A stretch of DNA of 64,000 bases, taken from NCBI RefSeq assembly GCF_009660225.1, contig NZ_CP045920.1:3174079-3238078 (forward strand), read 5' to 3'. Below the pieces are notes generated by a model, which was not told where the DNA came from, searched no databases, and saw nothing but the letters and a program-made list of their open reading frames with translations. This document shows, piece by piece, positions 10,034-18,792 of this stretch. Both the position numbers and the translations under genes were made by a program. This DNA comes from Pseudactinotalea sp. HY158 (GTDB taxonomy: Bacteria > Actinomycetota > Actinomycetes > Actinomycetales > Beutenbergiaceae). How positions within the stretch are numbered: position 1 is the stretch's first letter; each line of letters opens with the position of its first letter.

Positions 10034-10109
10034 CAGGGCCGGTTGCCAGAACACCCCGAACCCGTCAGCCTGGGGAGCGATCGAACATCGACGGATACGG
10101 AACCCACCA

Positions 10110-11990
10110 GTGCGCGCAACAACGACGAACGAACCGACCGAACTCGAGAACCCGCCACCGACCGGCACCGGAGCCGCAGCGGCGAACGGCCTGCCGAGCA
10201 CGGTGCACCTCCCGCGCCGGATGTGGATCGGCGACGGGGACTCGGACGACGAGATCAGCACCAAGCTGCGCCGACACGGGATGCGGATCGGCCGCGGGAT
10301 GATCGCTCCACGGGTCTTCTGGCCCGCCCTGGTCATCATCCTCGCCGTGGTCGCGTTCGCAGTCATCGCCCCGGACGCGACGGACAGCGTGTTCAAGGGC
10401 ATGAACGGCTGGATCGTCACGAACCTCGGCTGGTACTACATGCTCGTGGTCGGGATCTTCGTGGCGGTCGCGATCGGCCTCGGGGTCTCCCGGTTCGGGC
10501 GGATCCGGCTGGGCAAGGACGACGAGAAGCCGGAGTTCGGTCTCCTGTCGTGGTTCGCGATGCTGTTCGCGGCCGGCATGGGCATCGGGCTCGTGTTCTA
10601 CTCCGTGGGAGAGCCGCTCACGTACGCCACGACCGACCCGAAGCCGGGCTGGGACGGCAGCGGTGCGGACCTCGCCGGACCGGCCATGGCGCAGACGTTC
10701 CTGCACTGGGGGCTGCACCCCTGGGCCATCTACGCCGTGGTCGGCCTCGCACTCGCCTACGCGATCCACCGGCGAGGACGCCCCGTCTCCATCCGCTGGG
10801 CGCTCGAACCGATCCTCGGCAGGTGGGTGCGCAGCTGGGTGGGAGACCTCGTCGACGTGCTCGCGATCGTGGGCACGCTGTTCGGCATCGCCACCTCGCT
10901 CGGGCTCGGGGTCAAGCAGATCTCGGTCGGGCTGGCATCGATGGGCATCGTCGAGACCGGTGACAACCTGCTCCTCATCGTGCTCATCATCGTCATCACC
11001 TTCCTCGCCACCCTGTCCGTGGTCAGCGGTGTCGGCGCCGGGATCAAATGGCTCTCCAACATCAACCTCTCGCTCGCCGGCCTCCTGCTCATCGCGGTGT
11101 TGCTGCTCGGCCCGACCGTCTTCCTCTTCCAGAACCTGGTCGAGGCCCTGGGCATCTACCTGGGCGACCTGTTCCAGATGACGTTCGACGTCGGGGCCTA
11201 TCAGCGCGGTGAGGGCGCGGCCGACTGGTTCTCGAACTGGACGGTCTTCTACTGGGGCTGGTGGATCTCCTGGTCGCCGTTCGTGGGCGTGTTCATCGCC
11301 CGCATCTCCCGGGGCCGGACGATCCGCCAGTTCGTGGCCGGTGTGCTGCTCGTGCCGACCATCGTCGGGTTCCTGTGGTTCTCCGTGCTCGGCGGTACCG
11401 GCCTGTTCGAGGAGCTCTTCGGGGGCGCCGACATCGTCGCGAACAACCTGAGCGAGGACGGCTCGCTCATCGTGGAGAGCGCGATCTTCGATGCCCTGGG
11501 CCGGCTGCCGCTGGGCTCGGCGTTCTCGTTCCTGGCCATCCTGCTCGTGGCGATCTTCTTCATCACGTCCTCCGACTCGGGCTCCCTCGTGGTGGACATG
11601 CTCGCCTCCGGGGGGCACCCGAATCCGCCCATCTGGTCGCGGGTCCTGTGGGCCACGCTCGAGGGCCTCGTGGCGGCCGCCCTGCTCCTGGCCGGCGGGC
11701 TCGGCGCCCTGCAGGCCGCGGCCCTGGCCACCGCACTGCCGTTCAGCATCGTGCTGCTCGCGATGTGCTGGGCGAACGTCAAGGCGCTCCGACTCGATTC
11801 CCAGGTGATCGAACGTGATCGGCTCGAGGAGCGGCTCAACCGGGTGACCGATCACATCGCCGACGTCGTCACCGAGGACTTCTCGAAGTACCCGCAGCTG
11901 GAGTCCTACGTCGACGACCGGATCGACTACCGGCTCTCCCGCACCCGGACGGCGTTCGGATCCCGCCCCACGCCCCCGGCGAAGGGCTGA
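10110..11990 (+). CDS. BCCT family betaine/carnitine/choline transporter
   Basis: This secondary carrier takes up compatible solutes such as glycine betaine or choline, usually with sodium or protons. The 626-residue protein has about 12 membrane helices. The GMGIGLVFYSVGEPLTY segment and the tryptophan-rich WTVFYWGWWISWSPFVGVFIARISRGRT region are BCCT signatures of the substrate pocket. Long hydrophilic tails flank the core: about 65 residues at the N-terminus and about 65 at the C-terminus, the latter charged. In BetP-type carriers such tails sense osmotic stress. The start is a GTG. A strong bidirectional hairpin follows the gene. Confidence 0.92.
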   Translation: MRATTTNEPTELENPPPTGTGAAAANGLPSTVHLPRRMWIGDGDSDDEISTKLRRHGMRIGRGMIAPRVFWPALVIILAVVAFAVIAPDATDSVFKGMNGWIVTNLGWYYMLVVGIFVAVAIGLGVSRFGRIRLGKDDEKPEFGLLSWFAMLFAAGMGIGLVFYSVGEPLTYATTDPKPGWDGSGADLAGPAMAQTFLHWGLHPWAIYAVVGLALAYAIHRRGRPVSIRWALEPILGRWVRSWVGDLVDVLAIVGTLFGIATSLGLGVKQISVGLASMGIVETGDNLLLIVLIIVITFLATLSVVSGVGAGIKWLSNINLSLAGLLLIAVLLLGPTVFLFQNLVEALGIYLGDLFQMTFDVGAYQRGEGAADWFSNWTVFYWGWWISWSPFVGVFIARISRGRTIRQFVAGVLLVPTIVGFLWFSVLGGTGLFEELFGGADIVANNLSEDGSLIVESAIFDALGRLPLGSAFSFLAILLVAIFFITSSDSGSLVVDMLASGGHPNPPIWSRVLWATLEGLVAAALLLAGGLGALQAAALATALPFSIVLLAMCWANVKALRLDSQVIERDRLEERLNRVTDHIADVVTEDFSKYPQLESYVDDRIDYRLSRTRTAFGSRPTPPAKG

Positions 11991-12004
11991 GGCTCGGTTC
12001 GAAT

Positions 12005-12043
12005 CCACCCGGGTGGCACCTCGGTCGGGTGCCACCCGGGTGG
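12005..12043. terminator. bidirectional terminator hairpin
   Basis: A perfect 16-bp stem (12005-12020 with 12028-12043) closes a 7-nt loop between the convergent BCCT carrier and htrA genes. No U-run follows, as is common in actinobacteria. A further copy of the inner CCACCCGGGTGG palindrome lies at the htrA 3' end. Confidence 0.85.
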
Positions 12044-12047
12044 GGCC

Positions 12048-13715
12048 TCAGTTCGATTCCACCCGGGTGGTCAGGGTGGCCTCGACGGTCAGCTCCTGGC
12101 CGGAGCGGATGATCGTCAGCTTGACCTTGTCGCCGGACTTGTACTGGCGCACGTAGCCGGTGAGGGACTCGGCGCTGGCGACCGAGTGGCCGTCGATCCC
12201 GACGATCACGTCGCCCTCCTGGATGCCGGCCTGCTCGGCCGGCGTTCCGGGCTGGACCTGGAGCACCTGGGCGCCGGTGCGGGTGACGCCCCCGGCGGTG
12301 GCGGTCGCATCCTTCATCGAGACACCGAGGAAGGCGTGCTGGGCGACACCGTTCTCGATGAGCTGCTCGGCGATGTTCTTGACCAGGTCGACCGGGATCG
12401 CGAAGCCGAGGCCGATGTTGCCCGAACTCTGGCTCGTCGTGGCGATCGAGGAGTTGATGCCCACGACCAGGCCGGCCGAGTTGAACAGCGGCCCGCCCGA
12501 GTTGCCGGGGTTGATCGCGGCGTCCACCTGGATCGCGTTCGTGATCGTCGGCTGACCGCCCTGCCGGTCGCTGGCGCTCACGGGCCGGTCGAGGGCGGAG
12601 ATGATCCCGGTGGTGACGGTGGAGTCGAGGCCGAGCGGGTTCCCCACGGCCATGACCGGTTGACCGACCGTGAGATCCGCGGACGTGCCCAGGGTGGCGG
12701 CGACAAGGTTGTCGGGAATCGAGTCGAGCTTGATCACGGCGAGGTCGGTCGTGGGGTCGGTGCCGACGACCGTGGCCGGAATGATCTGTCCGTCCGCCAT
12801 CGTGACCTGCAGCTTCCGGGCGCCGGCGACCACGTGGTTATTGGTCACGATGTGGCCGGAGCCGTCGATCACCACGCCCGAGCCGAGCGCCTCCCCCGAG
12901 TTCGTGAGCACCTGGATGGCGACGACGGCGGGGGCCACCTTGGCGGCGACCTCGGCCCAGGCCGGATCGCCGGTCGCGGGCTGACTGGTCTGCGTGGTCT
13001 GGGTGATCCCGACGGCGGTGGCCTGATCGGAGTTCATGACGGCGGCCGTGCCCCCCGTGGCGAGCGCCGCGGCCAGGACGGCCGCCGTGCTCACGGCGAG
13101 CCACACCCGTGGTCGCTTCTGCTCCCGCACGGGGCGGGCCGGCGCGACCGGGAAGCCCGGGTAGCCGCCGGCCGCCGGCTGCTGATCCGGCCGCCCGTAT
13201 TCCTGGAACCCTCCCTGCCGGCGGTATTGGCCCTCGTGGTCAGAGTGGCCCTGTTGACCCTGGTGACCCTGGTGGCCCTGGTGGCCCTGTTGGCCCTGTT
13301 GGCCGTATTGGCTCTGTTGGCTCAGCTGGTTCTGCTGGTCGTACGGGCCCCGCTGCTGATACTGGTAGCCGGCGTAGGCGCCCTGCGCAGCAGCGCCCGG
13401 CTGCACGGGCTGCTGGGCACCCGGCTGCTGCGGTGGCAGATAGGGCTGGTGCGGCCGATAGGCCGGCGGGGCCTCGTGGGCCGGCGGGTTCTCGTGGGCC
13501 GGGGCGTCGGGCCGCCCCCCGGTCTCCCGGCTCGAATGTGACTGGTCCGCGTCCGGCCGGCTCGGATCGGGGTTGAGGGCCGACTGGTCGACGGCCGGCT
13601 CGCTCGGATCCGGCCGGCCCGGTCGGCTCGGGACGCCCCAGCCGTTCGGGGTGGCCCAGGCGGACTGTGGCTGGTCGGAATCGTGGTCGCCGTGTGGTGT
13701 GGGGCGTTCGCTCAT
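12048..13715 (-). CDS. HtrA/DegP-type serine protease with PDZ domain
   Basis: This membrane-anchored quality-control protease faces the cell envelope. The 555-residue protein starts with about 190 disordered residues rich in Gln, Pro and Gly, including a (GQQGHQ)-like run. One membrane segment follows (about 200-225, WLAVSTAAVLAAALATGG). The trypsin-like domain has His in TNNHVV (about 293), Asp in TDLAVIKLD (about 323) and Ser in NPGNSGGPL (about 405). A C-terminal PDZ domain with GTPAEQAGIQEGDVIVGI completes it. The start at 13715 has AAGGAG upstream. HtrA-like genes near men genes also occur in other actinobacteria. Confidence 0.93.
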   Translation of the reverse strand: MSERPTPHGDHDSDQPQSAWATPNGWGVPSRPGRPDPSEPAVDQSALNPDPSRPDADQSHSSRETGGRPDAPAHENPPAHEAPPAYRPHQPYLPPQQPGAQQPVQPGAAAQGAYAGYQYQQRGPYDQQNQLSQQSQYGQQGQQGHQGHQGHQGQQGHSDHEGQYRRQGGFQEYGRPDQQPAAGGYPGFPVAPARPVREQKRPRVWLAVSTAAVLAAALATGGTAAVMNSDQATAVGITQTTQTSQPATGDPAWAEVAAKVAPAVVAIQVLTNSGEALGSGVVIDGSGHIVTNNHVVAGARKLQVTMADGQIIPATVVGTDPTTDLAVIKLDSIPDNLVAATLGTSADLTVGQPVMAVGNPLGLDSTVTTGIISALDRPVSASDRQGGQPTITNAIQVDAAINPGNSGGPLFNSAGLVVGINSSIATTSQSSGNIGLGFAIPVDLVKNIAEQLIENGVAQHAFLGVSMKDATATAGGVTRTGAQVLQVQPGTPAEQAGIQEGDVIVGIDGHSVASAESLTGYVRQYKSGDKVKLTIIRSGQELTVEATLTTRVESN

Positions 13716-13806
13716 CGCTACTCCTTGCTCGATGGCTCCATTCCACACCCGCTTCCTGGAGCTGTTCGGAGCCTTTCCTGGGCAGCGTCTGGGAATTGCC
13801 TCGACG

Positions 13807-15390
13807 TCACGTCAGGGGGATCTCCACCACCCTACGTCCGCGGATCTCGTGCGCGAGCTCCCGGTCCAGCTCCGCCATCGAATCGACGCGCCGATAGTCG
13901 GCCCCATAGCCGTGGGCGAGCGCCTCCAGGTCGAGCCGCAGCGGGGTCGTGAAGAACCGTCGCAGCACGGGATCGGGCGCGGCCGCGTGTTCGAGCGTGG
14001 AGAAGATCGTGCCGCCGCCGTCGTTGAGCACGAGCACCTGCAGGTCCGCCTCGATCTCGTCCGGCCCCAGCGCCAGCCCGCCGGCATCGTGCGCGAAGCT
14101 CAGGTCGCCGAGCACGACCCGCACGGGGCGATCCAGGCCGAGCGCGAGCCCCGTCGCCGTCGAGATCGTGCCGTCGATGCCCGCGAGGCCGCGGTTCGCG
14201 TGAACGCCGGAGTCGGTGTACTCCTCCCCCGCCGGGGCGTGCACGTCGGCATGGCGGATCGTCATCGAGGCGCCGAGCATCGTGGTGGGCGCGCCCGGGC
14301 GCAGGCAGCGGTCGAGCACCGCCGCCCCGGTGGGCCGATCGCCGAGCAGATCTCCGGGCCGATCACCGGGCCGGCCCGCCCGCCGGGCGCGGTCGGCGGC
14401 CGCGCGCCACGCGCCGAGCCAGGCCCGCGTGGCCTCATCCGGCGGGTCGGCCGTCACGGCGGGCGTGACGACGCTCGCGCTGCCCGAGGTGTCCGGCCAT
14501 CCGGGCCGCGACGCGACGACCACGACCTCGACCCCGGTGCGGGCAAGCAGCGCCGAGACCGGCCGGCTGAGCGTCGGCCGCCCGAACACGACGACCCGGT
14601 CGATCCGATCGCCCAGCTCGCCGGTGAGCACGGGCCGGTACTGCAGCGCCGTGGCCCCGGCGCGCGCACCCGAGGAGGGTTCGGCCAGCAGCGGGAGGCC
14701 GGCCCCCTCGGCGAAGTGGGCGGCGGCGATTCCGGCGCCGTCGCCGGCGAGCACGACGGTCCGCGGACCGCGCCGGAGGTGGTGGCCGCCCGACGGCTCG
14801 CCGCCGCGGCCCGTGACCTCGATGGCGGGTGCCGGGGCCGGGCCGGGAATCCAGGAATCCCCGGGCACGAGGGGGTCGCGGAGGGCGACGTTCAGGTGCA
14901 CCGGCCCACCCGGTGCGCCGACGCCCCGGGCGCATGCCACGGCCCGCACCACCTGCTGGGCGAGCGCACGGCCGCCGAGGCCCGCGGGCAGATCGACGTC
15001 GAGTCGGGTGAGCGGGGCGAACATGCCCGGCTGCACGGTCGTCTGGTTCGCGCCGACCCCGCGCAGTTCCGCCGGCCGGTCCGCGGTGACCGCGAGCAGC
15101 GGGAGATGGGAGTGGGCGGCCTCGGCGATCGCGGGGTGGAGGTTCGCCACCGCGGTCCCCGAGGTCGTGACCACGGCCGCCGGCCGCACCCGTGCCAGGC
15201 CGAGCGCGGTGAAGCCCGCGACCCGTTCGTCCACGCGCACGTGCACGGTGAGCCAGCCCGCCTCGGCCGCGGCGGCGAGGGCGTAGGCGAACGGGGCGCT
15301 GCGCGAACCGGGCGCGAGCACGACGTCGCGCACCCCGCTGCCCACAAGCGTGGCCACGATCTGCCGGGCGGAGTCCGTCGCCCCGGTCAT
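13807..15390 (-). CDS. menD: SEPHCHC synthase (2-oxoglutarate-dependent)
   Basis: This thiamine-diphosphate enzyme joins isochorismate and 2-oxoglutarate to give SEPHCHC, the second step of menaquinone synthesis. The 527-residue protein has the N-terminal Pyr domain (DVVLAPGSRSAPFAYAL, VVTTSGTAVANLHPAIAEA, LTADRP-like VTADRPAELRGVGANQT). The C-terminal PP domain ends with LNDGGGTIFSTLEHA. Its start overlaps the menC stop as ATGA, so it is translated from the menC-menD transcript. An Arg/Gly/Asp-rich stretch near residue 345 (GRPGDRPGDLLGDRP) is a low-complexity loop. The length is close to the family norm. Confidence 0.95.
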   Translation of the reverse strand: MTGATDSARQIVATLVGSGVRDVVLAPGSRSAPFAYALAAAAEAGWLTVHVRVDERVAGFTALGLARVRPAAVVTTSGTAVANLHPAIAEAAHSHLPLLAVTADRPAELRGVGANQTTVQPGMFAPLTRLDVDLPAGLGGRALAQQVVRAVACARGVGAPGGPVHLNVALRDPLVPGDSWIPGPAPAPAIEVTGRGGEPSGGHHLRRGPRTVVLAGDGAGIAAAHFAEGAGLPLLAEPSSGARAGATALQYRPVLTGELGDRIDRVVVFGRPTLSRPVSALLARTGVEVVVVASRPGWPDTSGSASVVTPAVTADPPDEATRAWLGAWRAAADRARRAGRPGDRPGDLLGDRPTGAAVLDRCLRPGAPTTMLGASMTIRHADVHAPAGEEYTDSGVHANRGLAGIDGTISTATGLALGLDRPVRVVLGDLSFAHDAGGLALGPDEIEADLQVLVLNDGGGTIFSTLEHAAAPDPVLRRFFTTPLRLDLEALAHGYGADYRRVDSMAELDRELAHEIRGRRVVEIPLT

Positions 15391-16360
15391 GCGTGCCGCC
15401 CCGTCCGCTCGGCGCGCCGTCGCCAGCGCTCCGCGAGGTCCGCTCCGGCCGCCGGGAAGCGCCGTTCCGAATCCCCGCCGAGCCCCGCCAGCAGGTCGGG
15501 TTCGACCGGGCGCACGGGCAGATGGCCGGAGACCGGCACGAGCGGGTCGGCGGTCACGTCGGCGGTGAACAGGTTGACGGTCGCGAGCCCGCAGGCATAC
15601 GGCAGTTCCGGCAGGGCCGCCGCGAGCGCCACCCCGGCGGCGATCCCGACGGAGGATTCGAGCGCGGAGGAGACGACGACCGGCAGCCCGATCCGCTCGG
15701 CGATCTCGAGACAGGCCCGCACCCCGCCGAGCGGCGCGACCTTGAGCACCACGACGTCCGCGGCCTCGAGGCGGGCGACCTCGTATGGATCCTCGGCCCG
15801 GCGGATCGACTCGTCCGCGGCGATCGGCACGTCGACGCGGCGCCGCAGCCGCGCCAGCTCGGCCACGTCGGCGCACGGCTGCTCGGCGTACTCGAGCCCG
15901 CCCGCGGCCCGGTCGAGGAGCCGCAGCCGGGTGCTCGCCGTGTCCACGTCCCAGGCGCCGTTGGCATCGATGCGGATCCGGCCCCGCGGCCCGAGCGCGT
16001 CGCGGACGGCCTCGAGCCGGGCCTGCTCGTCGGCCACGTCCTGCCCGGGCTCGGCCACCTTGACCTTCGCGGTCGTGCATCCGCCGCTCGCCCCGACGAG
16101 GCGAGCGACGTCGTCCGCACGCACGGCGGGGATGGTGACGTTCACGGGAACGCGCGCGCGCACGGCGCGGGCCAACCGAGCCGGGCCGCCTCGCGGGCGG
16201 CGCGCAGCCAGGGCGCGCTCGTGGCGTCGTCGTAGTCCCAGAACGGGGAGAACTCGCCCCAGCCGGCGTCGCCGCGCAGGAGCAGTCCGTCGCGGGTGTC
16301 GAGGCCGCGGAATCGCGTGCGCAGGCGGACGGAGTAGGCCGTGGGGGCGGTGGGCTGCAC
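15387..16360 (-). pseudogene. menC: o-succinylbenzoate synthase, frameshifted at a GC repeat
   Basis: MenC dehydrates SHCHC to o-succinylbenzoate (enolase superfamily). The N-terminal 70 residues (16142-16360) are in one frame and run into a stop after GWPAPCARAFP. The rest (VPVNVTIPAV onward, with KVKVAEPG, DANGAWD and ADES motifs) is in another frame. The switch lies at a CG-dinucleotide tract, 16151-16161. Removing one CG unit gives the uninterrupted GWPAPCARVPVNVTIP expected of the family. This could be a sequencing error, a recent mutation or slippage. All catalytic residues are otherwise present. The GTG at 16360 is 6 nt after a TAGAGT hexamer, and the gene overlaps menD by 4 nt. Confidence 0.85.
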
Positions 16361-16366
16361 GGCCTC

Positions 16367-16372
16367 ACTCTA
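16367..16372 (-). promoter_or_regulatory. -10 hexamer for menC-menD
   Basis: On the minus strand TAGAGT lies 6 nt before the menC GTG. It is part of a divergent promoter pair with menB. Confidence 0.5.
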
Positions 16373-16422
16373 TGCGGATCGGACGACGGGCCCGGGGCGG
16401 AAGGCCGGCCGGCGGTTCGGCC

Positions 16423-16428
16423 TAGAGT
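16423..16428 (+). promoter_or_regulatory. -10 hexamer for menB
   Basis: TAGAGT lies 6 nt before the menB GTG, identical to the divergent menC hexamer. Confidence 0.55.
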
Positions 16429-16434
16429 TGGGGG

Positions 16435-17385
16435 GTGAGCCAGTTGCCAGCACAGGTCTCGGACCTCTTCGACCCCGCGCGGTGGCGCGACATCCCCGGA
16501 TTCGACTTCACCGACCTCACCTACCACCGCGGCGTCGAGCGCTCGGGCGGCGCCACGGGTGCCGAGCGCGACCTGCCGGTCGTGCGGATCGCGCTCGACC
16601 GGCCCGAGGTGCGCAACGCGTTCCGCCCGCACACGGTCGACGAGCTGTACCGGGCGCTCGACCACGCACGGATGAGCCCGGACGTCGCGGCCGTGCTCCT
16701 CACCGGCAACGGCCCGAGCCCCAAGGACGGCGGGTGGGCGTTCTGTTCCGGCGGCGACCAGCGGATCCGGGGGCGCTCCGGGTACCAGTACGCGGAGGGC
16801 TCGACCGCGCAGACGGTCGATCCGGCGCGGGCGGGGCGGCTGCACATCCTCGAGGTGCAGCGGCTCATGCGCACGATGCCCAAGCCGGTCATCGCGGTCG
16901 TGCCGGGCTGGGCCGCGGGCGGCGGGCACAGCCTGCACGTCGTGGCGGACCTGACGATCGCCTCGATCGAACACGCGAGGTTCATGCAGACGGACGCGAA
17001 CGTCGGCTCCTTCGACGCCGGCTACGGCTCGGGCCTGCTCGCCCGCCAGGTCGGCGACAAGCGCGCCCGGGAGATCTTCTTCCTCGCCCGCGAATACTCG
17101 GCGGAGCAGGCCGAGCGCTGGGGGGCGATCAACGAGGCGGTGCCGCACGCGGAGCTGGAGAACGTCGCGCTCGAGTACGCGCGGATCATCGCCACGAAGT
17201 CCCCGCAGGCGATCCGGATGCTCAAGTTCGCGTTCAACCTCGTGGACGACGGGCTCGCGGGCCAGCAGGTCTTCGCCGGGGAGGCGACCCGGCTGGCCTA
17301 TATGACCGACGAGGCCGTCGAGGGCAGGGACGCGTTCCTGCAGCGCCGCGATCCCGACTGGTCGGGCTTCCCGCGGTACTTCTGA
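16435..17385 (+). CDS. menB: 1,4-dihydroxy-2-naphthoyl-CoA synthase
   Basis: This crotonase-fold enzyme closes the second ring of the naphthoquinone from o-succinylbenzoyl-CoA. The 316-residue protein shows VRIALDRPEVRNAFRP, the oxyanion segment SGGDQRIRG, VPGWAAGGGHSLHVVADLTIAS, and GSFDAGYGSGLLARQVG with the conserved Asp. It ends with RDPDWSGFPRYF, a MenB hallmark. It is divergent from menC with a compact 74-bp intergenic region. A 10-bp tandem repeat begins at its stop codon. Confidence 0.97.
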   Translation: MSQLPAQVSDLFDPARWRDIPGFDFTDLTYHRGVERSGGATGAERDLPVVRIALDRPEVRNAFRPHTVDELYRALDHARMSPDVAAVLLTGNGPSPKDGGWAFCSGGDQRIRGRSGYQYAEGSTAQTVDPARAGRLHILEVQRLMRTMPKPVIAVVPGWAAGGGHSLHVVADLTIASIEHARFMQTDANVGSFDAGYGSGLLARQVGDKRAREIFFLAREYSAEQAERWGAINEAVPHAELENVALEYARIIATKSPQAIRMLKFAFNLVDDGLAGQQVFAGEATRLAYMTDEAVEGRDAFLQRRDPDWSGFPRYF

Positions 17386-17435
17386 GACTTCTGAAGACTC
17401 CTGAGGACTTCTGAGGACTCCTGAGGACTCCTGAG
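17382..17435. repeat. 10-bp tandem repeat, about five copies
   Basis: About five copies of a unit like CTGAGGACTC run from the menB stop codon into the gap before the convergent DUF3048 gene. Copies at 17411 and 17421 are identical; the others have one or two substitutions. Confidence 0.85.
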
Positions 17436-17477
17436 CCGGCGCGCTCGCGCAGGTCGCCGGAGGTCGAGGGCGGTCCG

Positions 17478-18542
17478 CTATGAGACGGCGATGGTGCCGC
17501 GCATGACCGGCACGAGTTCGACCCACGTGTTTCCGGGCGTCAGCTCGATCACCTCTCCGCCCGCATCGGTCAGCTCGATCACGTCGGTGGCGTCGCCCTT
17601 GGACCAGGTGCCGTCGATCGCGTGACCGTCGCTCAGCACGATCGCCTCCCCGGTGCCGGTGAGGATCGTCTCGGGCACGGGTGCGCCGGCCGCGTCCCGG
17701 TTGCCCGTGTCGCGGATCGTGACCGTGAGCACGACGACGTTCGCCGCCGTGATCTGGTCGCCGCCGTCCGTGGCGGGCGAGCCGGACTCGTACCGGCGCC
17801 AGCCACCGTCACCCCACTGCCAGGACGGGCTCGAGGCGGGGAAGGTCGTGGCGACCGCGCTCGCTTCCCGTCCATCGGTCGCGGCGGAGGATTCGGCCGC
17901 GGAGTCGGCGTAGGCGAATTGCGCCGGGGGCGGGGCCGCGTCGCCGGCCCGTGCAAGGAAGGTCCGGGGATCGCCGAAAAGGGTGTGGTCGCCGCGGCGC
18001 TGCGGATTGCGGTAGAAGCCGGACCCGCCCCCGTCGTCGGACACGAGCACAAGCCCGGCCGCGCGGGCCTTCTGCTGGTAGGCGAGCTGGCCGCCGGAGT
18101 AGGCGAGCACGCCGCCGACCGGTCCGGCGATGGCGGCATCCATCGGCCGGATCGAGCGGATGGGGCCGACGTCCTCGGGGAGATCCGAGTGGTAGGTGGC
18201 CACGAAGCGGGTCATGCCGCCCTCGACGAGTTCCTCCCACACGATGTCCGCGCGCTGCAGCCCCACCTGCGGCCGCGAGGCCGCAGAGTTCTCGATCTTC
18301 ACGGAGACGGCGGCGCGCTCCAGGTCGTCGCCGGCATCCGGCGCCGGCTCCCCCGTGAGCGGCCAGCGGACCTGCTGGGCGGGGTCCGGCGGGACGGTCT
18401 TGTCGGCGCTCACAGTGGGAGCGACGGTCACCCACTCGGTCGGGGCGGGCTTCGGCGCGCAGCCGACGAGCAGGACGGCCGCGAGGCCCAACACCCCCAC
18501 GCTGCCGAGGCGAGCGGGGGCGAGGTGGCGGAATCGGCGCAT
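17478..18542 (-). CDS. DUF3048 (YerB-like) lipoprotein
   Basis: This is a 354-residue secreted lipoprotein of unknown function. The signal peptide has a lipobox LLVGC near residue 27, after which Cys would be lipidated. The mature protein has the DUF3048 pattern: VSVKIENSAASRPQVGLQRADIVWEE, then RFVATYHSD, VGPIRSIRPMD and GGQLAYQ. The C-terminal part includes WSKGD and a terminal TWVELVP. The ATG at 18542 follows a TACGAT hexamer by 6 nt, so this start is preferred over the longer frame. It converges on menB. Confidence 0.88.
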   Translation of the reverse strand: MRRFRHLAPARLGSVGVLGLAAVLLVGCAPKPAPTEWVTVAPTVSADKTVPPDPAQQVRWPLTGEPAPDAGDDLERAAVSVKIENSAASRPQVGLQRADIVWEELVEGGMTRFVATYHSDLPEDVGPIRSIRPMDAAIAGPVGGVLAYSGGQLAYQQKARAAGLVLVSDDGGGSGFYRNPQRRGDHTLFGDPRTFLARAGDAAPPPAQFAYADSAAESSAATDGREASAVATTFPASSPSWQWGDGGWRRYESGSPATDGGDQITAANVVVLTVTIRDTGNRDAAGAPVPETILTGTGEAIVLSDGHAIDGTWSKGDATDVIELTDAGGEVIELTPGNTWVELVPVMRGTIAVS

Positions 18543-18548
18543 GGCCTC

Positions 18549-18554
18549 ATCGTA
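18549..18554 (-). promoter_or_regulatory. -10 hexamer for the DUF3048 lipoprotein gene
   Basis: On the minus strand TACGAT lies 6 nt before the ATG. Confidence 0.5.
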
Positions 18555-18642
18555 GGGCGCACGCCGGGAATTCGACCCCGCCTCGCGCGCGGGGATCGTC
18601 GGCCGGACGCCTCCACTCGACGGGTACGGATCACGCATGGAT

Positions 18643-18692
18643 CAGGCACGGGGCAGGCACGGGCAGGCACGGGCCGGCACGGACCGGCACGG
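18643..18692. repeat. about 10-bp tandem repeat upstream of the glycosidase gene
   Basis: There are five units resembling GGGCAGGCAC, spaced 10-11 bp apart, in the 250-bp gap between the divergent DUF3048 and glycosidase genes. Confidence 0.8.
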
Positions 18693-18706
18693 CGCAAACT
18701 CGTCAC

Positions 18707-18767
18707 TTTTCGAGCACTTCTGAGCGGTCTAGGTGACTTGCGCTCACGGTCGTGCTATTTTCGAGCA
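18707..18767 (+). promoter_or_regulatory. paired direct repeats upstream of the glycosidase gene
   Basis: The 10-mer TTTTCGAGCA occurs at 18707-18716 and again at 18758-18767, exactly 51 bp apart (about five helical turns). The second copy ends 25 bp before the start codon. These are candidate binding sites for a sugar-responsive regulator; no regulator gene is adjacent. Confidence 0.4.
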
Positions 18768-18792
18768 ACTTGTCACTCGACGAAGGTGTCTG

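Noticed and set aside
18729-18753. CRP-like site GTGA...TCAC before the glycosidase gene
   Set aside because: The half-sites are separated by 7 nt, not 6, so the geometry does not fit.
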